Source of the DNA: JACVRW01 sp963812415
GTDB taxonomy: Bacteria > Actinomycetota > Thermoleophilia > Solirubrobacterales > Thermoleophilaceae
Assembly: GCA_963812415.1 (NCBI GenBank)
Contig: CAWEVH010000024.1
Span: 62,001-126,000, forward strand
Direction: 5' to 3'
DNA: 64,000 bases
Shown here piece by piece: positions 8,145-16,356 of the stretch. The position numbers and the translations under genes were made by a program. The notes under the pieces were generated by a model. That model was given only the letters and a program-made list of their open reading frames with translations. It had not been told where the DNA came from and searched no databases. The number at the start of each line of letters is the position of its first letter. Position 1 is the stretch's first letter.

Positions 8145-8588
8145 ATGGAAAGCCACGGAGAACAGACCCACCACATCAAGCGAGTCGTCCTTCCGAGCGG
8201 CAAGACGATCGAGGTCGTGTACTTCAAGGAGGGCGACGGCATGCCGATGCCGGAGGCCCAGCCGAAGGCGCCCGAGCATCCCCCCGCCCAGGAGCACCAG
8301 GACCTCCACGTGTGCGTCGAGTGCGCGTCCGAGCTCGTGTATCCCGTGCAGTGGGAGGAGAGCGGTCCGGAGAACTGGAGCGTGCTGCTCCACTGCCCGA
8401 ACTGCGAGGTCTACCGCGAGGGCGTCTACACGCAGGAGAACGTCGAGGAGTTCGACGAGGAGCTCGACCGCGGCGGCGACGCGCTCGCCCGCGACTACAA
8501 GCGCCTGATGCGCGCCAACATGGCCGACGAGATCGAGCGCTTCGTGGGCGCCCTCCAGGCCGACGCGATCCTGCCTGAAGACTTCTAG
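8145..8588 (+). CDS. conserved hypothetical protein with CxxC pairs
   Basis: The protein is about 147 residues. ATG at 8145 is preferred because AGAGG lies nine bases upstream; the ATG at 8136 overlaps that site. Two cysteine pairs (CVECA and CPNCE, about 30 residues apart) suggest a zinc ribbon in the middle. The first part (RVVLPSGKTIEVVYF) looks like a beta hairpin, and the acidic C-terminal half (NVEEFDEELDRGGDALARDY) is helical. I do not recognise a named family. It stands between dcd and the convergent polyprenyl synthase, followed by two tandem hairpin repeats. Confidence 0.75.
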   Translation: MESHGEQTHHIKRVVLPSGKTIEVVYFKEGDGMPMPEAQPKAPEHPPAQEHQDLHVCVECASELVYPVQWEESGPENWSVLLHCPNCEVYREGVYTQENVEEFDEELDRGGDALARDYKRLMRANMADEIERFVGALQADAILPEDF

Positions 8589-8592
8589 GCCG

Positions 8593-8672
8593 TGCGCGAG
8601 GGCGCGGGCTGGCCCGCGCCGGAGCGATGCGTCTTGCGCGAGGGCGCGGGCTGGCCCGCGCCGGAGCGATGC
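8593..8672. repeat. two 38-bp tandem repeats, each a perfect GC hairpin
   Basis: Units at 8593-8630 and 8635-8672 are identical, with four bases between them. Each contains an 8-bp perfect stem GGCGCGGG/CCCGCGCC with loop CTGG. They fill the gap between two convergent genes, starting 5 bases after one stop codon and ending 5 bases before the other. A role as a bidirectional transcription stop or a REP-like element is plausible. A second family with the same unit length is at 42847 and 43601. Confidence 0.85.
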
Positions 8673-8676
8673 CTTC

Positions 8677-9662
8677 CTACGCGTAGCGTGCGACGACGCC
8701 GTCGGCCACCAGGTCGAGCGCGCGCAGGCGATCGGGCGATAGATCCAGCTCGGGCAGTGCCGCCTTCGCCTCCGCGACGTGCGTGAGCGCCTGGCGACGC
8801 GCCTCCTCGAGCGCGCCGGTGGCCGCGATCCGCTCGCAGATCGCCGCGGCCTCGGCGGCAGTTGTCACGGCGGATCCGCAGGTCGAGTCGCGGCGAGCTC
8901 GGCATCCCGCCGGCGGGCCAGGATCAGTGGCAGCGTGACCGTGCCGTCCAGCAGGTCGGTGCCGCGCGGCTTGCCGGTGCGCTCCGCCGGGCCGGACACG
9001 TCGAGCACGTCGTCGAGCATCTGGAACGCGAGGCCGACCCGCTCTCCGAAGCGCCCGAGCGGCGCCGCCAGGTCGGGCCGGCCGCCAAACAGCGCCCCGA
9101 GCCGGCAGGACGCCTCGAACAGGCTCGCCGTCTTGAGACGGCAGCGCTCGAGATAGCGCTCCGGGGTCACCTCCGGGTCCCAGGCGTCGGCGCGCTGCAT
9201 GAGCTCGCCGCGCGCGAGGGCCGACGAGGCGCTGGAGAGGACGCGCACGGCGTCGCCACTGTCCGTGGCCGCGAGCTCGGCAAAGGCACGCGAGAAGAGC
9301 AGGTCGCCAGTGGCGGTGGCGGCGAGCCTCCCGCCTCGGGCGAACACGGTCGGCTTGCCGCGACGCAGCTCGGCGGCGTCCAGCACATCGTCGTGCACGA
9401 GCGTCGCCATGTGGAGCAGCTCGACGGCGGCGGCCGCGTGGATCAGGTGGTCGTCGGCGGCGGCGCTGGCGCACAGGAACACGAGCACCGGCCGCAGCCG
9501 CTTGCCGCCGGCCGCGAGCGTGCCGCCCGCATGCCCGTCGAGCTGCTCGCCATGGCCGACCACCACCTCGAGCAGCCGCTCCTCGGTCCGCGTGAGCAGT
9601 CGCGACATCTCCTCGCCTCCCGCGGCCAGCACCGCGCCGAGCTGGGCCTGGGTGGTGTTCAT
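8677..9662 (-). CDS. polyprenyl diphosphate synthase, one frameshift
   Basis: A trans-isoprenyl diphosphate synthase of about 328 residues that builds the prenyl side chain from isopentenyl diphosphate. It carries both aspartate-rich motifs: the first as HDDVLDAAELRRGKPT and the second as QMLDDVLDVSG. GGKRLRP is the substrate-binding lysine/arginine region. A single-base indel near 8885-8900 separates the last 65 residues, which end VADGVVARYA. Its ATG overlaps the menG stop as ATGA. Sitting after menG, it most likely supplies the menaquinone side chain (heptaprenyl/octaprenyl type), but chain length cannot be read from the sequence. Confidence 0.85.
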
Positions 9663-10382
9663 GGCGCGGGACGCGTCCCGGCGTGCATGGCGATGATGCC
9701 GCCGGCCGTGAGGATCCAGCGAACGTCCGTGAGCCCGGCCGCCGCCATCCGCCCCGCCAGCTCGTCCGGGCCGGGGAAGCGGCGCACGCTCGAGGGGAGG
9801 TAGGTGTAGGCGTCCGAGTCGCCTGCGAGGCGGCCGAGCGCGGGCACGAGGCCGTCGAACCAGGCGCGGAAGAACCAGGACAGCGGCGGGCGCTGCGGCG
9901 TGGTGATCTCGAGCACGACCACCCGGCCGCCCGGCCTCGTGACCCGCGCCATCTCGCGCAGGCCGGCGTCGAGGTCGGCGAAGTTCCGCGCGCCGAAGCC
10001 GACCGTCACCGCGTCGAACTCGGCATCGTCGTAGCGGAGCGCCAGCGCGTCGCCCTCCTCGAACGCGATGCTCCGGCGCCTTGGCGCGCGCGACTTCGAG
10101 CATCGCGGGGGCGAAGTCCATCCCCGTGACCTCGGCCCCGCGCGAGGCGAGCTCGATCGCGAGGTCACCCGTGCCGGTGGCGACATCGAGCGCGCGCGTG
10201 CCCGCGCCGACGGCGGCCAGATCGGCCGCCCGCTCGCGCCAGCGGTGGTGCAGGCCCGCGGTCATCACCGAGTTCATGCGGTCGTACACGCCCGCGATGC
10301 GGTCGAACATCGCGCGCACCTGGCCCTCCGGCAGCGTGCCCGACGCCGCGTCAGCGCGCGCCGGCCCCGGCGATCCCGTCAC
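9659..10382 (-). CDS. menG: demethylmenaquinone methyltransferase (UbiE/MenG), one frameshift
   Basis: The enzyme methylates demethylmenaquinone with S-adenosylmethionine, the last step of menaquinone synthesis. MFDRIAGVYDRMN and RWRERAADL at the N-terminus are the family signature, followed by the SAM motif LDVATGTGDLAIELA. After a single-base indel near 10075, the protein continues in another frame with FEEGDALALRYDDAEFDAVT, GFGARNFADL and the GGRVVVLEI segment. Total length is about 240 residues, normal for the family. The GTG start overlaps the qcrC stop (GTGA), placing quinone synthesis in the same transcript as the quinol-oxidising complex. Confidence 0.9.
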
Positions 10383-11092
10383 TCGCCCTTGAGCGAAGCG
10401 ACGTACTCGACGAGCTGGTCGAACTGCTCGGGGTTCTCGTCGCGGAGCGACTGGTAGGACGGCATCGGTGAGGTCGGGTTGACGAGCGTCCGGGCGATCG
10501 CGTCCTTGCCGAGCTTCGACCCGATCTCGGTCAGGTTCGGCCCGAGCGTGTTGCCGTTCTCACCGATCTTGTGGCAGCCGAGGCAGCCGGAGGACGCCGT
10601 GACCTTCTGCCCCTCCTCGTACTGGGGCGCCGTGGCGAGCTCGATCTCGGTGGGCGAGCCGGCGAGCGCTCCGAGGACCGTGAGGTAGGCCATCGCGGCG
10701 ATCGTGGCGATGCCGGCCACCGTGGCGATCGGCCGCCGCAGTGGATTGCGCTCGGGGCTGCGGTCGAAGAACGGCAGCAGCAGGAGCAGCATCAGGCAGA
10801 GCGTCGGGATGCCGACCGTCGCGAGGAACACCAGCTCCGGCGGCTTGACCACGCGCAGCAGCTCGAACAGGAAGAAGAAGTACCACTCGGGGCGCGGCGT
10901 GTAGGTGGTCGTGGTCGGGTCCGCCTTGGGCCCGAGCTCCGCCCCGAAGAGGATCGCCATCAGGATGATCACGGCGAGCGTGACGCAGGCCATCAGCGAG
11001 TCCTTGGCTATCGCGTAGGGGAAGAACGGCTTGCCCTGGTTCTTCAGGATCGAGTACTCGCGCAGGTACTGCTCGCGCTCGCGTGCGTTCAC
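10379..11092 (-). CDS. qcrC: cytochrome b subunit IV-like domain fused to cytochrome c (QcrC type)
   Basis: This 237-residue protein joins two parts of a quinol:cytochrome c oxidoreductase. Residues 1-145 resemble subunit IV of the b6f complex, i.e. the C-terminal half of cytochrome b. They hold the PEW motif (TPRPEWYFFFLFELLRV), which contributes to the quinol-oxidation site, and three hydrophobic segments. Residues 160-237 are a class I cytochrome c with one heme site (SGCLGCHK) and a distal Met (SPMPSY). The same fusion is known in Bacillus QcrC. GTG at 11092 lies six bases after the qcrB stop. It follows qcrA and qcrB in the usual order. Confidence 0.88.
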   Translation of the reverse strand: MNAREREQYLREYSILKNQGKPFFPYAIAKDSLMACVTLAVIILMAILFGAELGPKADPTTTTYTPRPEWYFFFLFELLRVVKPPELVFLATVGIPTLCLMLLLLLPFFDRSPERNPLRRPIATVAGIATIAAMAYLTVLGALAGSPTEIELATAPQYEEGQKVTASSGCLGCHKIGENGNTLGPNLTEIGSKLGKDAIARTLVNPTSPMPSYQSLRDENPEQFDQLVEYVASLKGE

Positions 11093-11097
11093 GGCTA

Positions 11098-11913
11098 TCA
11101 GACCTCCTCGCGGAAGAGGTCCTTCTTCTCCGCCTTCAGCCACGGCGGCGCCGTGGTGCCGAGCTTGACGACGAGGTACAGGTGCGCGCCGATCAGCGCG
11201 ATGATCAGGCCGGGGACCGCGAGCATGTGCAGCGAGTAGAAGCGCGAGATCGTGGTGGGCCCGAACTCGGCCCCCGCGCGCAGGAAGTCGGCGAGGTAGG
11301 GCCCCACGATCGGGCCCGAGGCGTTGATGTTCACCGCCACGACGGTGGCCCAGAAGGAGCGCTGGTCGAACGGCAGCAGGTACCCGGTGAGGCCCATCAT
11401 CAGCGTCAGAACCAGCAGGACCACGCCGATCACCCAGTTGAGCTCGCGCGGGTACTTGTAGGCGCCGAAGAAGAACGTCCTGCCCATGTGCAGGAAGATC
11501 AGGCAGATCATCACCGTGGAGCCCCACTTGTGCATCCCGCGCACGAACTCGCCGAGGAACACCTCGTTCGTGATGCGCGACGCCGACTCGTAGGCGCGCG
11601 TGGGGTCCGGCTCGTAGTACATCGCCAGGAAGACGCCCGTGACCGCCTGCGAGAGGAAGGCGAACAGGGTGGCCGTGCCGAGCGTGTAGTACCAGTTGGT
11701 GCCCTTCGGGACCTTGCGGTAGAGGAAGCCGCGCAAGAAGGGGCTGGCGCCGGTGCGCTCGTCGAGCCAGCCGACGGCCGAGGTGGCGCCCTCGACCGCG
11801 GTGTCCTTGACCGTGGGCTTGGTCGCGGGCGGCGCGCCGTTTCGCCCGTTGCCGTTCTTCTCACCGGGACGGGGCGTGCGCCGGAACGCCTTGGGGGGAG
11901 CGGGCAGCTTCAT
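11098..11913 (-). CDS. qcrB: cytochrome b6-type subunit of quinol:cytochrome c oxidoreductase
   Basis: This 271-residue membrane subunit carries the two b hemes that pass electrons across the membrane. After a Pro/Gly-rich cytosolic N-terminus of about 50 residues come four membrane helices. Heme-ligand histidines lie in helix B (GMHKWGSTVMICLIFLHMGR) and helix D (SLHMLAVPG, IGAHLYLV), with 13-14 residues between each pair. The split from the C-terminal half (next gene) is the b6f/Bacillus arrangement rather than the fused cytochrome b of most actinobacteria. Its ATG overlaps the Rieske stop as ATGA, so translation is coupled. Confidence 0.9.
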   Translation of the reverse strand: MKLPAPPKAFRRTPRPGEKNGNGRNGAPPATKPTVKDTAVEGATSAVGWLDERTGASPFLRGFLYRKVPKGTNWYYTLGTATLFAFLSQAVTGVFLAMYYEPDPTRAYESASRITNEVFLGEFVRGMHKWGSTVMICLIFLHMGRTFFFGAYKYPRELNWVIGVVLLVLTLMMGLTGYLLPFDQRSFWATVVAVNINASGPIVGPYLADFLRAGAEFGPTTISRFYSLHMLAVPGLIIALIGAHLYLVVKLGTTAPPWLKAEKKDLFREEV

Positions 11914-12575
11914 GTGGTCGGCCTCGATGGGTAGAGGTACTGCCAGAGCCCGTCGAGGTGATTCGACGGGTCACGCGGCTTGAACCGCTCGAGCTCGGAG
12001 TTCAGCGAGAAGCGGTCGCCGATCTCCACCCGGCCGGCGGTCACACGGGTGTAGAAGCGGTCGAGCGGGCGCACGGGCGGCCCGCCCTCGACCTGGCCCT
12101 CGAAGCCGTACACGCCCCCGTGACAGGGGCAGACGAACTTCTTCGAGGCCTGGATGTAGCGCACCGGGCAGCCGAGATGGGCGCAGCGCGTGGAGATCGC
12201 CACGTACGGCTGCGGGTCCTGGCCCTCGATCACCTTGTCGCGGTCGGGGTTGAACGTGCGCACGTAGATGGTCGTCTTCCCGGCGTCGCCCACCTCGGGG
12301 ACGAGGTTGATCACCCGCGGCACGTAGGTCGCCGGGTTGAAGTCGTCCTCCGGCCCCACGTCCTGCCAGCGCGTCGGGTTGGTGTCCTCGAGCACGGGGC
12401 CGAGCGCGAACCCGAGCCCGGGCAGCACGAACGCCATCGTCGCGACCCCGCCGGCCGCAAGGGCGGTGCCGGTCATGAGACCGCGGCGCGTCACCGTCTC
12501 GCCCTCGAAGGCGCCCGCCACGCCGCGCGGCTCCGTATACCGGGACTTCTTATCGAGCTTGGGTGGTTCGGCCAC
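11910..12575 (-). CDS. qcrA: Rieske iron-sulfur subunit
   Basis: The Rieske subunit takes the first electron from quinol at the outer face of the membrane. The 2Fe-2S ligands are clear: CAHLGCPV and CPCHGGVYG, each giving one Cys and one His, plus the bridging-disulfide cysteines. An N-terminal VTRRGLMTG twin-arginine motif followed by a hydrophobic stretch (TALAAGGVATMAFVLPGLGFALG) shows a Tat-dependent signal anchor, consistent with tatA/tatC nearby. GTG at 12575 (VAEPPKLDKK) is the likely start, giving 221 residues; longer in-frame sequence upstream is arginine-rich and unlike the family. It is first of qcrA-qcrB-qcrC, 94 bases after the preceding small gene. Confidence 0.92.
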   Translation of the reverse strand: MAEPPKLDKKSRYTEPRGVAGAFEGETVTRRGLMTGTALAAGGVATMAFVLPGLGFALGPVLEDTNPTRWQDVGPEDDFNPATYVPRVINLVPEVGDAGKTTIYVRTFNPDRDKVIEGQDPQPYVAISTRCAHLGCPVRYIQASKKFVCPCHGGVYGFEGQVEGGPPVRPLDRFYTRVTAGRVEIGDRFSLNSELERFKPRDPSNHLDGLWQYLYPSRPTT

Positions 12576-12669
12576 GGTAGGAGAAGGGATTCTCTCGCGC
12601 GACGAAGGGTAGTGCCAACATGGTGGCGGAGCGCACGACCTGCGCGCCAACCTGGAGCGCCGCGGGAGC

Positions 12670-13059
12670 CTATCGCGGCGGGGCCGCCAGGGCCCGCGCA
12701 CTGGCCTCCCAGAGCGCCGCCGCCTCGTCCTCGCGACCCGCGGCGTGGACCTCGGCCGAGCGCGTGATCAGGTCGGACAGCTCGGCCACCGCCTCGAGGT
12801 CGCCGGCCTCCGCCAGGCGCGAGAGGCCGAGCGCGTAGAGGGCGTCGCCCGCAAGCAGCCTCAGGTCCGGGTCGTCGATCGCGAAGGCGCGCGGCTCCCA
12901 GTAGTGCATGAGGTAGCCCTCGTACACCGCCTCGAGCACGAAGCGGCGCACCGGATCCGCCTCCCCGAGCTCGGCGAACCGGCATGCCGGCGGCTCGGCG
13001 ACGGCGTAGGGCTCGAGCGCCGGGCCCGAGGCCGCGACGACGGCGCTCAGGTCGCGCAT
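12670..13059 (-). CDS. conserved hypothetical protein between hemL and qcrA
   Basis: A 129-residue soluble, mainly helical protein that I do not recognise. Visible segments are FVLEAVYEGYLMHYWEPRAF and LAGDALYALGLSRLAEAGD, followed by LSDLITRSAEVHAAGREDEA. There is no signal peptide or metal motif. Its ATG (13059) overlaps the hemL stop by 13 bases, and it stands 94 bases before qcrA. The tight coupling to hemL and position before the cytochrome genes suggest a role in heme or cytochrome assembly, but that is inference from position only. Confidence 0.7.
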   Translation of the reverse strand: MRDLSAVVAASGPALEPYAVAEPPACRFAELGEADPVRRFVLEAVYEGYLMHYWEPRAFAIDDPDLRLLAGDALYALGLSRLAEAGDLEAVAELSDLITRSAEVHAAGREDEAAALWEASARALAAPPR

Positions 13060-14337
13060 TCGCGGAACGCCTCCTCGGCGGCGTCGAGTGTGCGCTCCAC
13101 GTGACCGTCGCTGTGCGCCAGGGACGGGAACCACGCCTCGAACTGGGAGGGCGGCAGGTAGACGCCCCGCTCGAGCATCGCGCGGCAGAAGCGGGCGTGG
13201 GCGTCGAGGTCGCAGGCGCGGGCGCCCGGCGTAGTCGCGCACCGGCGCCTCCGCGAAGAACAGCGTGAAGAGGCCCGTCGTGCGCGCCACCTGCACGGGG
13301 ACCCCCGCCTGGGCGGCGAGCGCCTCAAGCCCGTCCGCGAGCGCCCGGGTGAGGCCGGCGAGCCGCGCGTAGGCGGGCTCGTCGAGCAGCCTGAGGGTTG
13401 CCAGGCCGGCGGCGGTGGCCAGCGGATTGCCGGAGAGCGTGCCGGCCTGGTAGACGTCCCCCGCCGGGGCGATCCGCTCCATCAGCTCGCGCCGGCCGGC
13501 GTAGGCCGCCGCCGGCAGGCCGCCGCCGATCACCTTGCCGAGCACGGTGAGGTCCGGCAGCACGCCCTCGATCGCCTGCGCGCCGCCGCGTGCGACGCGG
13601 AAGCCCGAGATCACCTCGTCGAAGACGAGCAGCGCGCCCGCCGCCTCGGTCGACTCGCGCAGGAAGCGAAGGAAGCCACTCGCCGGCGGCACGAGGCCCA
13701 TGTTGGCCGGATAGGGCTCGCACACGAGCGCGGCCACCTCGTGGTCCGCGAGCGCCCGCTCGACCGCGTCGCGGTCGTTCCAGGGCACCACGATCGTGTC
13801 CGCGGCCTGCGCTGCGCTCACGCCCGGGCTGGCCGGGATGCCCTGGGTGGCCAGCCCCGAGCCGGCCTCGGCGAGCAGGCCGTCCACGTGGCCGTGGTAG
13901 GCGCCCGCGAACTTCACGATCACGTCACGGCCGGTGGCCGCCCGCGCGAGCCTGAGCGCGCTCATGGAGGCCTCGGTGCCCGACGAGGTCATCCGCATCA
14001 TCTCGGCGGAGGGGATCCGCTCCACCACCTCGGCGGCGAGCTCGACCTCGGCCTCGGTCGGCGCGCCGAAGCTCGTGCCGGCAGCGGCCGCCGCGCTCAC
14101 CGCCTCCACCACGTCGGGATGCGCGTGGCCTGCGATCAGCGGACCCCACGACATCATCCAGTCCACGTAGCGGGCGCCCTCGACGTCGATCAGCTCGGCG
14201 CCCTCGCCGCGCGCCACGAACACCGGGTCGCGCCCGATCGAGTGCATGGCGCGCACGGGCGAGTTGACGCCGCCCGGCAGCAGCTCGAGCGCCTGGGCGT
14301 AGAGCGCCTCCGAGGTTACGAGTGCTCGGCTTCCCAC
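13047..14337 (-). CDS. hemL: glutamate-1-semialdehyde 2,1-aminomutase, one frameshift
   Basis: This PLP enzyme turns glutamate-1-semialdehyde into 5-aminolevulinate, the first dedicated heme precursor in the C5 pathway. The N-terminal LLPGGVNSPVRA is the family signature; SSGTEASMSALRLARA binds PLP phosphate, VFDEVISGFR is the Asp region and VLGKVIGGGLP holds the Schiff-base Lys. A one-base insertion near 13228 shifts the last 55 residues (CDLDAHARFCRAMLERGVYL). No ATG lies near the conserved start, and GTG 14337 gives MGSRALVTSEALY, overlapping the previous gene's stop. Order hemB, AhbAB-like, hemL makes this a heme operon. Confidence 0.92.
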
Positions 14338-15386
14338 CGCTTGTGCTCGTCGGTGAAGTAGCGCAGCCGGATCTTCTTGAACTCCGTCGACGAGTAGAGC
14401 GTGCGCCGGTCCTCGATCCCGGTGTCCTCGGCGATCGAGTCGAGGATCGCGTCGCACTCCTCCTTGGAGCGGCCGTGGGCCATCGTGAAGACCGAGTAGG
14501 GCCAGTCCGGGTAGGTCGGCCGCTGGTAGCAGTGGGAGATGCCGCGGAACGAGGACATGCGCGGGCCCAGCTCGAGGATGCGCTCCTCGGGCACGTTCCA
14601 GACCCCCATGCCGTTCGCCGAGAAGCCGGCGCGCCGGTGGAAGAGGATCGCGGCCACGCGCCGCAGGGCGCGGCGCTCGCGCATGCTCTCGAGGTGCTCG
14701 AGCAGGGCCGCCTGGGGCATGCCGAGCTCGGCCGCAGCGGCCGCGAAGGGCTCCGGCGTGACCGTCATCGGCCCCTGCGTGGCGCGGATCACGGCGACGT
14801 CGAGCTCGGACAGCGGGATCGCCTCCGGCTCCTTGTGGTCGACCGCCTCGGCCGCCGCCGCCAGCGCCTCGGTCCCCTTCTCCATCTCGAGGTCCATGCG
14901 GATCTTGAACAGGCGCAGCGTCGGCAGCTTGCGCACGGACTCCGCGCCGGTCAGGCGCTGCAGCACCTCGAGCGTACCGTCGAGCCCGAGCTTCGAGTCG
15001 GGCTCGGTGGCGATCGTGAACCAGAGGTTGAAGTCGTGGTCGCGCAGGTAGTTGTGCGAGACCCCGGGGTGCGAGTTGATGATCTTCGCCGGTCCCCAGG
15101 GGTGCTCGGCGTCGACCCTCGCAGCCACCAGCATCGAGCTGTAGCCGAGCACGCGCGTGTCGAAGATGGGGGTGATCTCGCGGATGATGCGCTCGTCCAG
15201 GAGGCGCTGCGTGCGGCGCAGCACCTCGTCCTCCGGGAGCTCCGCGTGCCGGGCCACCGTGGCGAACGGGCGCGGCTCCAGCGGGAAGCTGCCCTGTAGG
15301 AGGTTGAGGAGCCGCTTGTCCAGCTCGTCGAGCGGGACGGCCGAGCCGTCGCGGCGGCTGCGCGTCTTCGCTAGCGGCTGAGCCAC
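14316..15386 (-). CDS. two-domain AsnC/Lrp-like protein, siroheme decarboxylase (AhbA-AhbB) type
   Basis: A 356-residue protein with two similar halves. Each begins with an HTH-like segment (LDELDKRLLNLLQGSFPL; LSELDVAVIRATQGPMTV) followed by a RAM-like ferredoxin fold. Family motifs include IREITPIFDTRVLGYSS, NSHPGVSHNYLRDHDFNLWF and, in the second half, SHCYQRPTYPDWPYSVFTM. These His-rich sequences match siroheme decarboxylases AhbA/AhbB (and NirDLGH) rather than true regulators. Those enzymes remove two carboxyl groups from siroheme in the alternative heme or heme d1 route. Being between hemB and hemL, with GTG overlapping the hemB stop, strongly supports a tetrapyrrole role; which branch it serves is open. 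Confidence 0.8.
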   Translation of the reverse strand: MAQPLAKTRSRRDGSAVPLDELDKRLLNLLQGSFPLEPRPFATVARHAELPEDEVLRRTQRLLDERIIREITPIFDTRVLGYSSMLVAARVDAEHPWGPAKIINSHPGVSHNYLRDHDFNLWFTIATEPDSKLGLDGTLEVLQRLTGAESVRKLPTLRLFKIRMDLEMEKGTEALAAAAEAVDHKEPEAIPLSELDVAVIRATQGPMTVTPEPFAAAAAELGMPQAALLEHLESMRERRALRRVAAILFHRRAGFSANGMGVWNVPEERILELGPRMSSFRGISHCYQRPTYPDWPYSVFTMAHGRSKEECDAILDSIAEDTGIEDRRTLYSSTEFKKIRLRYFTDEHKRWEAEHS

Positions 15387-16346
15387 CGAGCCACGTCCTT
15401 GGCGTGATAGCTGATCACGATGTCGGCGCCGGCGCGGCGTATCGCCGTGAGCGCCTCGAGCACCACCGCGCGCTCGTCGATGTAGCCGGCGGCCGCGGCG
15501 GCCTTGACCATGGCGTACTCGCCGCTCACGTTGTAGGCGGCCACCGGCACCCGGGTGGCCTCCTTCACGCGGCGGATCACGTCGAGGTAGGGCAGCGCCG
15601 GCTTGACCATCACCACGTCCGCGCCCTCTTCGACGTCGAGCAGCGCCTCGCGCACGGCCTCGTCGCCGTTGGCGGGGTCCATCTGGTAGCTGCGCCGGTC
15701 GCCGAACGCCGGAGCCGAGTCGGCGGCCTCGCGGAAAGGGCCCGTAGAACGCCGAGGCGAACTTGGCCGAGTAGGCGACGATCGGCAGGTCCTTGAAGCC
15801 CTCCGCATCGAGCTGCGAGCGCAGCGCGCCCACGCGGCCGTCCATCATGTCGCTCGGCGCGACGGCGTCGGCGCCCGCGCGGGCGTGGGAGATCGCCGTC
15901 TTCGCGAGCAGCTCGAGCGTCAGGTCGTTGTCCACCTGACCGTCCTCCAGCACCACGCCGCAGTGGCCGTGCGAGGTGTAGGAGCAGAGGCAGACGTCCG
16001 TGATCACCACGAGCTCGGGATGCGCGTCCTTCAGCGCTCGCACCGCCAGCTGCACCACGCCCTCGTCGTCGTAGGCGCCCGAAGCCTGCTCGTCCTTCTC
16101 GGCCGGCAGCCCGAAGAGCAGCACCGCCGGCACGCCGAGCGCGTATGCCGCGCCGGCCTCCGCGACCGCGTTCGAGATCGACATCCGCTCCACGCCGGGC
16201 ATCGCCTCGACGGGGGTGCGCTCCTCGCCGAGCTGGACGAACAGCGGCAGCACGAGATCGGAGGCGGACAGCTCGACCTCGCGCACGAGGTCGCGCAGCA
16301 CCCCGGTCTTGCGCAGCCGCCTGAGACGAGTTGCCGGAAAGGCCAC
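15371..16346 (-). CDS. hemB: porphobilinogen synthase (ALA dehydratase), one frameshift
   Basis: The enzyme condenses two 5-aminolevulinates to porphobilinogen. Both active-site lysines are visible, in VAYSAKFASAFYG and VMVKPALPYLD. The cysteine-rich lid CLCSYTSHGHCG shows the zinc-dependent form. Residues up to FYGPF are in one frame, and REAADSAPAFGDRRSYQMDP onward in another. The cause is one extra T in CCCTTTCC near 15737, and with it removed the protein is about 324 residues, normal. GTG 16346 starts 10 bases after the ABC permease stop, so the transporter and heme genes probably share a transcript. Confidence 0.93.
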
Positions 16347-16356
16347 GGCCCCCAGT

